Assembly (NCBI RefSeq): GCF_902686445.1
Contig: NC_062214.1
Span: forward strand, 41,921,454-41,985,453
Source: Sciurus carolinensis
Lineage: Eukaryota; Chordata; Mammalia; Rodentia; Sciuridae
Length of the DNA: 64,000 nucleotides
Direction: 5' to 3'
Part shown: piece after piece, positions 22,681-32,989 of the stretch
Numbering within the stretch: position 1 is the stretch's first letter
How the letters are laid out: every line of letters starts with the position of its first letter
Translations under genes and position numbers: made by a program
The notes under the pieces: generated by a model
Seen by the model: only the letters and a program-made list of their open reading frames with translations
Databases searched by the model: none
Told to the model about the DNA's origin: nothing

Positions 22681-24641
22681 GTGTAAGACTCACTTCAGAG
22701 TCACCCCAGCAATACAAATGTGCATGTATCTTTTCCCATCACCCTTTGATTCAGGGATGCTCCAGTGACTCTATTACATGGCAGGCACAGAAGCCTCTAT
22801 CAGTGAGAGAAAGTCCTCCTGGACAGAAATGTGGGGGCTAACAGTGATCTATTTCCTGGGTGCACAAAATGATAAAAATAATAAGGTTAGGGGAATATTG
22901 TTGGGGCACCAATAGCACTGGATACAATGGACATTCTTGCTGTAGGAGAAACCAGAAGTAGCCAAGCAAAAGTTGAGCATGCAGGGCTTGTTGGCAGAGT
23001 GCCAGGATCTGGGGCACCTGAAGGAGAGTCAGCCAATTAGGTGCTCCCAGAATTTTGAATCTTGTTGATAACTAATTTGTGGCTGAAGAGCTGGCAGCAG
23101 TACAAAGTCCATGATGATTGGTGGTATCCTAAGTAGCCTGCTGTAACTCCTCATTTCCTAGACTCTCCTACCTGAGCCTGGTTATCCAGTCTACACTGCA
23201 TTTCTGGGGAGTTCCTATATCCTTCCAACAAATTCGTTTCTGCACTGAAATGAACCAACGTCCATGTTTATTCCGGGCAACTGAAAACCGTACTACTACA
23301 AGTAAAGGATAGGGAAGCCTGCTTTAGGATGCTTAATTTGGAGTGTCACGGCATAAGACACCAGAAGAGATTGAGAGCAGAACAGTGAGAATATGAGAAC
23401 AAGAAACAGCATCAGACAAAGTCTAGGGACAAAGTATGAGAACTGGACAGATGAGAGAAATAGACCCTAAGTGAATCACACTAGGATATCATCTGGAGAG
23501 AATTACTAAAGCTTTGAAGAATACCGCAGGAGGTATCAAAGGAAAGCTTATCTTTAATCAAGGTTCCTTATGCCAGAATTCCCCTGAGAAATAACTGCAG
23601 TCAGCTTCACAGGGGTGACTCAGATGCCATGAGAACTGTTAGGTTCAACTTCTCCAATTCACTTTCCCCAGAGACCTAACTTGGGCCTAACTGGAGTCCT
23701 CAGCTTCCTTCTTAGTAGTTGGTAATTAAAGGGTGAATTGGTTTTGTTCATGGTCTCCTCCTGATGTTGCATGTCCACCATTACAATTCTTTCTGGCACA
23801 GACAGTGCTGAGGAGCTGATCAGAGAAAGCTATTGCTTTGCAGTTTGGGCAAAGTGGCTTGGAATCTAACCACTACCTCCTAGATGAGACATGAAAGACT
23901 ACTTATCTAGTCTTAGGGTTCAAAGTCCAGGAGTACAAAGTGACCACCCAGAGTTGTAACATCTAAGCACTATTATCAATAATTTATAGATTGGCGTGAG
24001 ATTTCAGTGCCAAGCAAAAGTAGATGCTGGTCACAGGTGGATACATTGATTAGGTTACAGAGAATAATCCAGGGGAAAGATCAAGGGGAAGAACCCTGGA
24101 CCTGGAGGGAGTAGGTGAGGTCTTCGGCTTCAGTTTTGTTACTGAGAAAAGAGATTGAGGGAAGTCATTGCGTCTCTATATCTGGTAAATCTGCTGAAAA
24201 TCAGTTCCAGGAAATAGAGCATTTGGATATCATTCTCTCCCCAGTATCCAGGAGGTCCCACACTTGGTTTCCACTGGGATTCCTTTGTACACCAGCAACA
24301 TACTCTCCTAAGAATCACTGAATCACTGAAGAAGCCATCATTGTCCAGGTTACATGTTGGACACAGAATGGAGGTGAGGACTTCTGGGGTAGGTTAGGAT
24401 TGAACCAGAATGGTCACTAAATGTCCTTCTATTTTAACCTTTGGTTTTATAATCTGAAGTGACTATGGAGGGTCCTTCAGTTCTGCCAAGACTTGAACTG
24501 TATGAGGGATATGCTCAACTCTGAGGGATCTGGAGCCAGCCTTTGTAACTCCTCATAGCATAATACAACAGGAATTCCAATGCCCATTCCAGTATTTCAG
24601 CCATGTCTGACGAGGTAAAGTGTGTTGAGATTAAGCTTAGT
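22681..24641. other. Unique sequence, no gene seen
   Basis: Nearly 2 kb without a repeat I can name. Frames are all shorter than 100 codons with no recognisable motif. Confidence 0.4.
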
Positions 24642-24657
24642 TATCTAGACAATTCTT
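24642..24657. repeat. Target-site copy A
   Basis: TATCTAGACAATTCTT, the left copy of a target site that occurs three times around two retroelements (see 24870-24885 and 25031-25046). Confidence 0.8.
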
Positions 24658-24869
24658 TTGGGGGATGGTGAGGGATACTGGGGGTAGAACCGAGGGATAC
24701 TTAACCACTGAGAAACATCCCCAGCCCTTTTATTTTGTTTGTTTTGTTTTGAGACAGTGTCTTTTTAAGTTGCTTAGGGCCCCCTAAGTTGCTGAGGCTG
24801 GCCTTGAACTTGCAATCCTCTTGCCTCAGCCTCCTGAGTCACTGGCATGCACCACTGTGCCCAGCTAGA
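24658..24869 (-). mobile_element. B1-dID (MEN-like) SINE
   Basis: On the minus strand, a B1-like half (from AGCTGGGCACAGTGGTGCAT through GGCTGAGGCAAGAGGATTGC) and an ID-like half with GGCTGGGGATG-TTTCTCAGTGGTTAAGTA. A CAAAACAAACAAAATAAAA linker (minus-strand sense) lies between the halves. It is bounded by target-site copies A and B. Confidence 0.9.
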
Positions 24870-24885
24870 TATCTAGATAATTCTT
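24870..24885. repeat. Target-site copy B
   Basis: TATCTAGATAATTCTT. It differs from copy A at one position and separates the SINE from the L1 tail. Confidence 0.8.
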
Positions 24886-25030
24886 TTTTCCATTTTTTAA
24901 ATTTTTTACAGACTGCATTTTGATTCATTGTACACAAATGGGTTACAACTTTTCATTTCTATATTTTAGAATTACAATGTAGATTCATACCATTCGTGTA
25001 ATCATACATGTACATAGAGTAATGATGTCT
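24886..25030 (-). mobile_element. Short L1 3' end
   Basis: T-rich start (the poly(A) tail in reverse), then GACTGCATTTTGATTCATTG-TACACAAATGGG and ATCATACATGTACATAGAGTAATG, the squirrel-type L1 3' UTR end in reverse. Only about 140 bp were inserted. It is bounded by target-site copies B and C. Confidence 0.8.
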
Positions 25031-25046
25031 GATTTAGACAATTCTT
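25031..25046. repeat. Target-site copy C
   Basis: GATTTAGACAATTCTT, right-hand copy of the target site. Confidence 0.75.
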
Positions 25047-25094
25047 AACCAAATCATGATGGTTTCAACATTCCTCCTCCTATGAGTGAAACTG

Positions 25095-25330
25095 TAGACA
25101 TCACGTTCGATCCTCAGAAGCAGAGCATAAACCCAGACAAAATCAAGTGCAAGTAGTTTACTTTGGAGGTGATCCCAAGAAGCCACCAGGGAAGTGAGGA
25201 GGTAATGCAAGGGAAGAGAGGAGTTAAAAAATGTTACATTGTTAAACAAGGTACCACAGTGGACAAGTGGAGCTTAATCCCACTGGAGAACTCTGAGGAA
25301 TGTTGTGGAACATATCAGGGAATGAGCAAA
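25095..25330 (+). repeat. Ancient interspersed repeat, copy 3 of 4
   Basis: CAAGTGCAAGTAGTTTACTTTGGAGGTGATCCCAAGAAGCC with GGGAAGTGAGGAGG. Same family as 17890-18160, and the best preserved of the four. Confidence 0.5.
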
Positions 25331-25530
25331 CAACCAAGGGAAAGAAAGTCAGCACACTGCCCTTGAAATCCCTGGCCATCTTTGATTGAAAGTTGTTCCT
25401 AAGGACCTCAACTCTCAGGCACCTCTGGCTTGTCTGAGTGATTGTAAAAAGGGCTCAGGTAACCAGAAACAAATATATGAACAAAATCCTCCAATTCCAT
25501 CTGTTTTGTCACCAGTGACAGACTTTCCTT

Positions 25531-25652
25531 CTTTTTAAGGTTGTATAGTATTCTCTTGTATACACATCACATTTTCTTTATCCATTCATCCATTGATGGA
25601 CACTTATATCTTGGTTATTGCGAATAGTGCTGCAATAAACATGGGAGTATAG
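25531..25652 (-). mobile_element. L1 5' segment, inverted (twin-primed)
   Basis: CATTTTCTTTATCCATTCAT, CCATTGATGGACAC and TTGCGAATAGTGCTGCAATA are L1 ORF2 C-terminal sequence in reverse complement. The junction to the plus-strand L1 3' end falls at about 25652. See the next entry. Confidence 0.7.
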
Positions 25653-26057
25653 TTTATGCTAAGTGAAATAAGCCAGTCACAGAAAGATAAATACATGTGA
25701 TTTCATTTGTATGTGGATCTAAAGTCTATCTCATAAAAATAGAGTAGAAAAGTGGTTACCAGAGGCTGAGAAGAAGGAAGAGGAATAGGGAACAGGAAGA
25801 CATTGACCAAAGTGTACAAAGTTTTAGTTATGCTAGAGGAATAAGTTTTAGTGATCTATTGAACTATATGGGGGACATGGTTGATAATAATGTTTTATAT
25901 ATTTCAAAATTGCTAAAATGGATTATGTTCTTGACCTCAAAAAATGATGGTAGGGTGATGAATATGTCAAATACTTTTTTTGAATCTTAGCTCAAAGCAT
26001 CACATTGAGCCTCCAAAATATACACTACTATTATTTGTCAATTAAAAATAAATTTTA
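25653..26057 (+). mobile_element. L1 3' segment, direct (twin-primed)
   Basis: TATGCTAAGTGAAATAAGCC-AGTCACAGAAAGATAAATAC is the sequence that follows the inverted segment in intact old L1s, here in plus orientation. It is followed by GGTTACCAGAGGCTGAGAAG and an A-rich end AATTAAAAATAAATTTT. An inverted 5' part abutting a direct 3' part is the signature of twin priming during L1 insertion. Confidence 0.75.
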
Positions 26058-26384
26058 GAAAACATTCTCAAAAGCCTCTCAGAGAGTCCCAGGTGTTTGA
26101 AATATGCAGGCTTCAGCTCGTGGAGGTACCTACCAAAAGAAATAGGGCAGAATACTGGCAGCATCCGCTTTAACACGTGTGGCTGAACTAAACCTCTTTG
26201 AAGTTTGTGAAGCATTCAACACATGACAATGTTGTCTCCGAGTTGTCTGTCTCCTTTCACCTTTCTTTTCTTTTCGTCTGATGCCCCAACCAATAGCCAC
26301 AATAATAATCCATCACAAGTATAGAACATGTCTTCTCTTGTACTAGTCTTTGTATTGAGTTCTTTCCATTCATTGGTTCATTCT

Positions 26385-27165
26385 TTATTTAACCAAAATT
26401 TGTAGAAAATCTTCCATTCCTGGTAGCTGTGGTAGGCTCTGGGAATAAAGTGTTTAGTAAAACCAATATCTTCTATTTCCAAAGAGGAGAGACAAGGAGA
26501 AAAAAGCAGGGGTTGCCTAATTATATAAATAAATGTAGATTCTGGGATGAGGGTTCTGATGGATAAATTGCACCTTATAAAGATCTGACTAAACTAGTAG
26601 TTTGGATTAAAGTGCCCAGGAAAATGAAATTTAAACTGAGAGTTGGAGGATGAGCAGGAGAAAACTGCGAAGAAGGAGAGGAATACTTCACATAGAGGTG
26701 AGAGCAGGTGTAGAAGCCCCAGGGAAGACAGCATGGATAGCTGGAGGAACTGAGATTAGTCTAGTGTGGTTAGAACACAATGAGTAAGGCAGAGTGAGCT
26801 GAGAGAAGCAGAGAGAAACCTTGGAGACCGTGAGGGATGCATGAAGGGCAAGTGCAGTGGGAAGCCACTGACAAGTTCAAGCAATAACAAAAGAGAGTGG
26901 AAGAGTCTAATTAAGTTTTAAAAGATTGTTCTGGTTCCAGAGTTCAAAATGGTTACAGTAGGTCAGCCACAGTTTGGGACAGCAATGAAGAGGCTACTCC
27001 AGGAACTTAGCAATGAAGTAAAAGTAGCCTGAAAAAACTGGCAGGAGTAGAGATGGGAAGACATGAGGACCATGGGGAATCTCAAGGAAGAAAACCAAAT
27101 AGGACTTAATGAGTTCATGGATGTGAGGCATGAAAAGAAGGAGATGTCAGGAAGGACTCTGTCTT
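26385..27165 (-). mobile_element. Long L2-like element
   Basis: It starts with the reverse of the L2 3' end (TTTATTTAACCAAAATTTGT, then GGTAGGCTCTGGGAATAAAG). It continues through GTGGTTAGAACACAATGAGT, GCAGTGGGAAGCCACTGACA, AAAAGATTGTTCTGGTT and GCAGACAG-like blocks characteristic of a long ancient mammalian repeat often found joined to it. Some of this may belong to a separate family I cannot name. Confidence 0.5.
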
Positions 27166-27224
27166 TTGCCAATTACTCCAATAAAGCAGACAGAAATCAC
27201 TGATTTGCTTAAAGCTTACTCAGC

Positions 27225-27370
27225 TTCTGGAGATGGGTACAATATTATCTCGCTCATTTCACAAATGAGGAAATCAAGGCTCAGAAAGGTTAAGAAATAT
27301 GCCCAAGGACATACTAATAATAATTTGCCAAGTAGGGACATAAATGAAGGACTGAGAGAGATCAAAACCC
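27225..27370 (-). mobile_element. MIR SINE
   Basis: TCATTTCACAAATGAGGAAATCAAGGCTCAGAAAGGTTAAGAAATATGCCCAAGGACAT is unmistakable reverse-complement MIR core. Confidence 0.85.
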
Positions 27371-28880
27371 ATGTTCTACCACCCTCTGCCTGTTTCCTTC
27401 TCTACATCCTTATTCTCTTGCCTTCCATATGCCGCCTTTCTATGTTCCTTATGCTGTCTATCAGCAATTATGAAGGCGTTAATCTCTTGGAAACCTGCTC
27501 AGTTCTGGGTATCATCCAATACACCAATCAATAAAAGTAATTGGTGCCAATGGGGGCAAGATTCATTCATTTTATCTCAGACTTTCTGAACAGTGCCTTT
27601 GTGCAGATTTTTCGTGAACAGCATTCAGGACTTTGTTGCTCTGATCTAATAGATTATAATTCCACTAAACCTCATACAAGAATGTTCCTCTCCCATCCTT
27701 CTTCTGCAGCACTGGTTCTGTTGAGAGAAAGGACTCAGAGTCAAGTCAGAGTTCCCAAGTAAACTACCTCCATCTCCAAAGAGCAGGTTTAAGAAGAAAC
27801 AGAATGAGAGTTCTGTGGTGTTCATTCTTTGCAAAGTTTAGCAGTGGTGAGAATTGAAAGCATAGTCTGAATACACACATTGACTGACCTGGGATTTTCT
27901 AGAAGTTTTGGTTGGCCCTTGGCTCATAAATCAGGAATATTGACTGGAATCTAGACACTCAGTAAATGCTTTAAAAACTTTGATTTTTAAACACAGTCCT
28001 TTTTATTAGGAAAAAGTGACAGTCATCCTAATAAATGCAAAGCAGTCACATATTGCACTCATTTTTTTTTTTTTCTCATACTCAGGTGTTACCTAAAGTG
28101 AATAGCGTAAGAAATCAAGAAAGGAAGATCATGATTCAAATTAAGGCAAACTTGTACAGATGACCTGATCCTGTTAAATCAGTACCACAAACATGGGGCA
28201 GATGCTGGTTTCAAATACTACATCCCTTGCCTTTTGCAGACACTCATCCATGGTTGGAGTGGAACCTCACTCAGAGTGAGTGAGTGCCAAGTACTCTTAA
28301 GTGGCCCCTGTAGCCACATGTTAAGAAGAGGCATGTGCCTAACTAATCCCTTGGACCAGACCAGTTAGATCCCTCAACACTACTGATACGCAGTCAATAG
28401 GAAACGCTGTGCAAGTGTCAGTGGTGATCAGGGAATTATGTTGAATAGTCATCTCCACCTGAGCTAAACTCTCCCTGACCTCTGAGACAGGTGCTGTGAG
28501 GATGGGAACTTCATCTGGTCACCGTTTTTGAGTGTATAGTTTTCCTGCTTGTCTTTAACTTCTTTGCCTTCAGTGAATGGCTAACTGGTGGCAGAGAGAG
28601 GGAAAATGCTCCCAAGAAAGCCCTTTTTGTGCATTTAATCTTCTGAATAAACAGGAAATGATGTATCTGAAGATACCCACCATCAGACCCCTGTAGAGAA
28701 GTTCTTTTGTGTTCAAAACCTACTCTGCCTTAAAGCATTGCAGAAATATTAAAAATTCTTCCTTCAAAAGCTTGGAAATTATGCTTTTCAAAATTCCTCA
28801 GAGATTTTGATAAATAGTTTCTAAATCTGGAAAATATTGAGTTTTCTCTTGGCTTTGATGTTTTAGAAATAGAAATCGTT
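27371..28880. other. Unique sequence
   Basis: A plus-strand frame of 134 codons (27130-27534) runs across the MIR and has no recognisable domain, so I treat it as chance. A T run lies at 28063-28074. Confidence 0.4.
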
Positions 28881-28884
28881 GAAC

Positions 28885-28966
28885 TGGGGGTGTAGCTTAG
28901 TGGTAGAGCACTTGCCTAGCATACATGTGGCCTTGGGTTGGACCCCCAGCACCACCAAAAAACAAA

Positions 28967-29037
<71 letters not shown>
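28885..29037 (+). mobile_element. ID SINE with (GAAA)n tail
   Basis: CTGGGGGTGTAGCTTAGTGG-TAGAGCACTTGCCTAGCATA is an ID element with a good A-box (TAGCTTAGTGG) and a mutated B-box (GGTTGGACC instead of GGTTCGANTC). Its tail has grown into about 17 GAAA units at 28969-29037. Confidence 0.9.
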
Positions 29038-29357
29038 TTGTTTAAAACCATGACAAGATGACATGTTTTCCCTAGGAAAAAGGAGAAATTAATGAATACT
29101 TCAGTGGAGAACATATTTTAGCCTTTTAAGAAAAACTAGCAAATACAAACATTCAAGGTGAGCTAGGTCTTCCTAATAATGTTCTAAGCAAGTACTATCT
29201 GTGATAGTAGAAATATCAGCAAGACCTCATTCACCATTGGAATGGTCTACCAAAGGAGACATTCTCACATGGTGTGAATTCTGTACAGTTATAGCATGTA
29301 CAGCATATAGTATGCATGGTTCTCCATATATTCTATTGGTTATACACACATATAAGT

Positions 29358-29366
<9 letters not shown>

Positions 29367-29401
<35 letters not shown>

Positions 29402-29415
29402 ATGTGTGTGTGTGT
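29367..29415. repeat. (TA)n/(TG)n compound microsatellite
   Basis: TA run followed by a TG-rich run. It could form unusual DNA structure, and length variation is likely. Confidence 0.9.
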
Positions 29416-29559
29416 ATACACATCACACGTGTATATAAATAAAATCCCTTAAATTTTTACTAAATTTTTTATTTGGTTTAAACATTATGCGGGCTAAAAA
29501 GCCCCATGGTCTATCACATGCCTGTTAGAGACCCTGGAAAACTGGTGGTGCAGTCCTCA

Positions 29560-29870
29560 TCACCCAATTAAAGAAACAGCACCACATGTTTGGATGCTAC
29601 TTCCAAGTGTATACAGCCTTCTGGAATATCTTGTTCCAGTCCTTCAAAGTACTACCACCTGGCTAGTGTTATCATTGAATCTTCAAAAGACCATTCTGTC
29701 ATTTTATCATTTTATCTACTTCTGGATGGTGGGGAACATAGTTGGACCAGGGAATTCCATGAACATTGACCCATTGCCACACTTCTTTTGCTGTAAAATG
29801 AGTTACTTGATCCAAAACAGTGCTATGTAGAATGTCATGGTGGTGGATATGGCATTTCTATACAAAGTCA
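29560..29870 (-). mobile_element. ERVL pol (integrase-region) remnant
   Basis: Antisense blocks TTGGATGCTACTTCCAAGTG-TATACAGCCTTCTGGAA, TCTACTTCTGGATGGTGGGG and CATTGACCCATTGCCACACTTCTTTTGCTG correspond to the pol region of mammalian ERVL elements as I know it. It is short and carries no usable frame. A 5'-side ERVL LTR in the same orientation lies at 30529-31095, so both may come from one provirus with a large internal deletion. Confidence 0.6.
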
Positions 29871-29877
29871 TCAAGTT

Positions 29878-29988
29878 TCTTATTTATTTATTTATTTATT
29901 TATTTTTTGTGGTGCTGGGTATTGAACCCAGGGCCTTGTGCATGTGAGGCAAGCACTCTGCCAACTAAGTTGTAACCCCAGCCTCAAG
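29878..29988 (-). mobile_element. ID SINE
   Basis: A (TTTA)n tail in reverse, then GTGGTGCTGGGTATTGAACCCAGGGCCTTGTGCATG and CTCTGCCAACTAAGTTGTAACCCCAGCC, a near-complete ID in reverse. It is inserted next to the ERVL pol remnant. Confidence 0.9.
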
Positions 29989-30161
29989 TTCTTTACTTCT
30001 TATAAGTTGATTAGAAGTGTTCAGCAGAGATATTACATATATCTCTATGATCTCTTTACCACTGGAAAGAGGCACTTGCATTTTTAAATCTAGTAAGATT
30101 GGAGGGTCGATTACAGAAACTCCAGAACCACTACAGAAAACTTGTCCTTAAAAGTATGCTC

Positions 30162-30490
30162 CTCCAGCCAGTCACAGTGACACATGCCTGTAATCCCAAT
30201 GACTTGGGAGGCTGAGGCAGGATATCACAAGTTCAAAGTCAACCTCAGCAACTAGCGAGGCCCTGAGCAACTTTATCAAGACTCTGTCTTGAAATAAAAA
30301 AATAAAATAAAAAGAACTAGCGAGGCCCTGAGCAACTTTATCAAGACTCTGTCTTGAAATAAAAAAATAAAAATAAAAAAGAGCTGGGATGTAGCTCAGT
30401 GGTTAAGTGTTGCTGGGTTCAATCCCTGGTATACACATATACATGCACACACACACACACACACACATGCACACACACATACACACACAC
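30162..30490 (+). mobile_element. B1-dID (MEN-like) SINE with 65-bp internal tandem duplication
   Basis: B1-like half (GCCTGTAATCCCAATGACTT, GGGAGGCTGAGGCAGGA), then the linker region repeated in tandem at 30251-30315 and 30316-30381 with one A of difference, then the ID half (GAGCTGGGATGTAGCTCAGT, GGGTTCAATCCC). The tail has become a CA microsatellite at 30445-30490. Confidence 0.9.
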
Positions 30491-30528
30491 AAATAATCTG
30501 CTACACAACCACTCCTGATACCAAAATC

Positions 30529-31095
30529 TGTATTAGTCAGGTTCTTCAGAGAAATAGAACCAAGAGAATATCTGTTCATCTATCCACTTTGATATTAGAT
30601 ATGTTCTTTTATGTAAAGAGACATATAGAAAATGCATATATCTATTAGAAGAAATGAATTCAAGTAATGATGGAAGCTGAGAAGTACAATGATTTTTCCT
30701 GTGAAAGCTAGAGACCCAGGAAAGCAGGTGGTACAGCTCCCATCCAGCCTTATGACCTAAGAACCAGGAGGAGGAATAATATATGTTCCATTCTATGTTG
30801 AAAGACCTACATACAAGCCGAGAAGGTGGCATAAGTTCAAGGCCTGGAACAGAAGAAGACCAATTTCCCAGTTCAAGCAGTCAGGTGGAGAAAATAAATT
30901 CTCCCTTTCTTCATCCTTTTGTTCTATTCAGGCCACCCAGGGATTAGATGATGCCCACATACACTGGGGAGGGAAATCTGCTTTACTAAGTCATCAGTTC
31001 AGAAATGACCTCACAGACACACCCAGAAATAATGATTAATCAAATATCTGGGAACCTTCTAACCCAGGCAACTTGACACAAAATTAAGCATCACA
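30529..31095 (-). mobile_element. ERVL/MLT2-like LTR
   Basis: The plus strand opens TGTATTAGTCAGGTTCTTCA-GAGAAATAGAACCAA, continues with a CTTTTGTTCTATTCAGGCCA block, GATGATGCCCACATACACTG, CACAGACACACCCAGAAATA and CAACTTGACACAAAATTAAG, and ends in CATCACA. This order matches reverse-complement MLT2-type ERVL LTRs along the whole length. No clean 5-bp duplication is visible. Confidence 0.85.
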
Positions 31096-31301
31096 TATAA
31101 CCTTATGGGTGAGGAAATACAAATACGTTTCTTTATGACTTCAAAAGAGGAACAATTAGGAACTCTTAGCTTGCTTAACGTTGACCAGTTATCTTTGTCA
31201 TTTATGAGAGGGTGTACTGATATTTATCTTACGACCTTTCTTATTTTAGGAAATATTTAAATCCCAAGGAGCAAACTTTCAATATCCTTTGTTCAATAGA
31301 T

Positions 31302-31458
31302 CACCACTTCTCAAACTTGCCTGTGCACACAAATCCCCCTGAGGATCTTGTTAAAATTAAAATGCAAATATTGATTTGCAGTACAGGACTGGAACCTGAA
31401 ATGCTACAATTCTAACAAGCTCCCAGGTGCCACTACTGCTGCTGCCCTCCAGACCCCC
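31302..31458. mobile_element. MER5-like hAT DNA transposon (nonautonomous)
   Basis: CACCACTTCTCAAACTTGCC opens the element, followed by AGGATCTTGTTAAAATTAAA and TCTAACAAGCTCCCAGGTGC, matching MER5A blocks in order. The right terminus is eroded. Confidence 0.7.
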
Positions 31459-31559
31459 CTGAAATGGAAAGGCAGTAAATAACTTGTTTGTGTTTTGTGT
31501 GTCAGGGACCTCTAACCTACTCTAAGAAAGTTTGGCAAGTTGTACAAATTCAAGTAATC

Positions 31560-31699
31560 TCTCACATTATGTAATACTTCCATTTGTTCTTTTTATAAAA
31601 TAACATACAAGTTAATGGAAAATAATTCAGAAACGTATTATGAAAGAAACAAAGATTATATCTTTCATTTGTAACCACTGTTAACATTATAGCATTTAT
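31560..31699. repeat. Ancient LINE-like repeat, left part
   Basis: GTAACCACTGTTAACATTAT resembles a common ancient repeat ('AACCACTGTTAACATTTTGG'). The MER5-like element appears to have landed inside it, since matching sequence resumes to the right. Confidence 0.4.
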
Positions 31700-31877
31700 C
31701 AGTGGTTTTCAACCCTCACTCAGCATCAAAGTTGCCTAAGAACATTACATAAACTACAGACACTGGTTCTTACCTCCCTGAGATTACCTTTAATTGATTG
31801 AAGTGAGTTTGTAGACATTGGTAATTTTTAAAGGTTTCCAGGTGATTCTAATACATAGTCAAGATTTAGGATCATTG
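31700..31877. mobile_element. MER5-like hAT element, second copy
   Basis: Starts CAGTGGTTTTCAACCCTCAC and ends GGATCATTG, imperfect inverted termini matching CAGTGGTTCTCAA. The length of 178 bp is close to a full MER5A. The flanking octamers no longer match, so the 8-bp duplication expected of hAT elements has decayed. Confidence 0.65.
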
Positions 31878-32240
31878 GTTACATATAGTGTAGTATTTCT
31901 ACTCATAAAGCTGTAAGAAAACATGCCTTTTATTTTTAAAGATTAACAATTTTCATAGATATAAATCCCATTTTTGAGTGCATAACATTTCCTTGGAGGG
32001 GTAATAGACTTAATGGGTCATTCTTCTGTTACTGACATTTATCATGTTTCTAATCTTTTTTCCTTGCAAACAGCATTGCGGTGAATATCATTGTATCTAC
32101 ATATTTGAACATGATTTTTAGGTTAAATTCTTAGCAGTAGAAGTACTAGCAGTTTGAAATTATTATGACATCAAAACACTCTCAGAATCACTTTCCATAC
32201 AGACAGGTATTGTGCATTGGCACCATCCTCAAATGATAGA
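31878..32240. repeat. Ancient LINE-like repeat, right part
   Basis: AACAGCATTGCGGTGAATAT, then CATTGTATCTACATATTTGA and TTAAATTCTTAGCAGTAGAAGTACTAGCAG follow the order of a very common ancient mammalian repeat ('…GCTGCAATGAACATCCTTGTACATA…GATAAATTCCTAGAAGTGGAATTGC…'). Family unassigned. Confidence 0.45.
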
Positions 32241-32989
32241 ATAGCACTGAAATGGACTACTGCATACTGCAGAAATGAACATAAGGATGGATGAACAGAA
32301 GAATACCCAGTTCTCTATATGCAGTGGAGGGAGGGTTAAAGACAAATGAACCTTTGAAAGAAAATCTCAAGAGACTTGATTTAGGAGTGACATCAGATGT
32401 AGACAGGGCTGGGAGTAGTATAATAAATACATAAAATGCTAAGCACTGGACTGATTTGAGCATCTTCAGTGGTTCTTCTGAGCTAGGTGTGATGGGTTGC
32501 TTGTGGAGATACCATCTGAACAATCTACTTTGAGTTTAGATCTGGAGAGAATGATTTTACTGAGATCCAACATCACTGTCTCAATTGCTAATGCAATGCA
32601 CACCACACATGGCCAGAGATAACTATGAAAAAGAACTGACCAGACAGAAAAGGGGTATGCATCTCCTTGGTGTTCTAGCTGTGTAGATAGTCTAACAACA
32701 GTACCAAGGGTAAACAAGAAAGCAGTGGGAAGGGGCACTGAATAAATGTGAATGGTTACTGTACAGATATGGGATCCTGTTTTATCTTGAACAAAAAGGA
32801 AAGAAACCAGAGCACCATATGGATGAGCACATGATATCATTATGTAAATTGGTCTCAATGTAACAGAGGGCCCATTTGTCTTTCCCTCCAATAGGAAATG
32901 TGTACATACTTTTAGCCAGTAAGATACCTAAAAAATTAATAACATTGACCAGAGTGATGAAAAAATAGCAACAAATTAGAAAACACTGC
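32241..32989. other. Unique sequence with a chance minus-strand frame
   Basis: A minus-strand frame of 141 codons (32466-32891) has no recognisable domain and no supporting start context or neighbouring exon. A frame of this length is expected by chance in 64 kb. I do not call a gene. Confidence 0.4.

Noticed and set aside
28969..29037. CRISPR-like or satellite array
   Set aside because: It is a (GAAA)n microsatellite grown from a SINE tail, with no spacers.
31700..31877. 8-bp target duplication of the hAT element
   Set aside because: The flanking octamers do not match, so I do not claim a duplication even though the inverted termini are visible.
32466..32891. 141-codon minus-strand frame followed by other minus-strand frames
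   Set aside because: No recognisable family, and the neighbouring frames do not join into a coherent protein. The right side is an L1 fossil.
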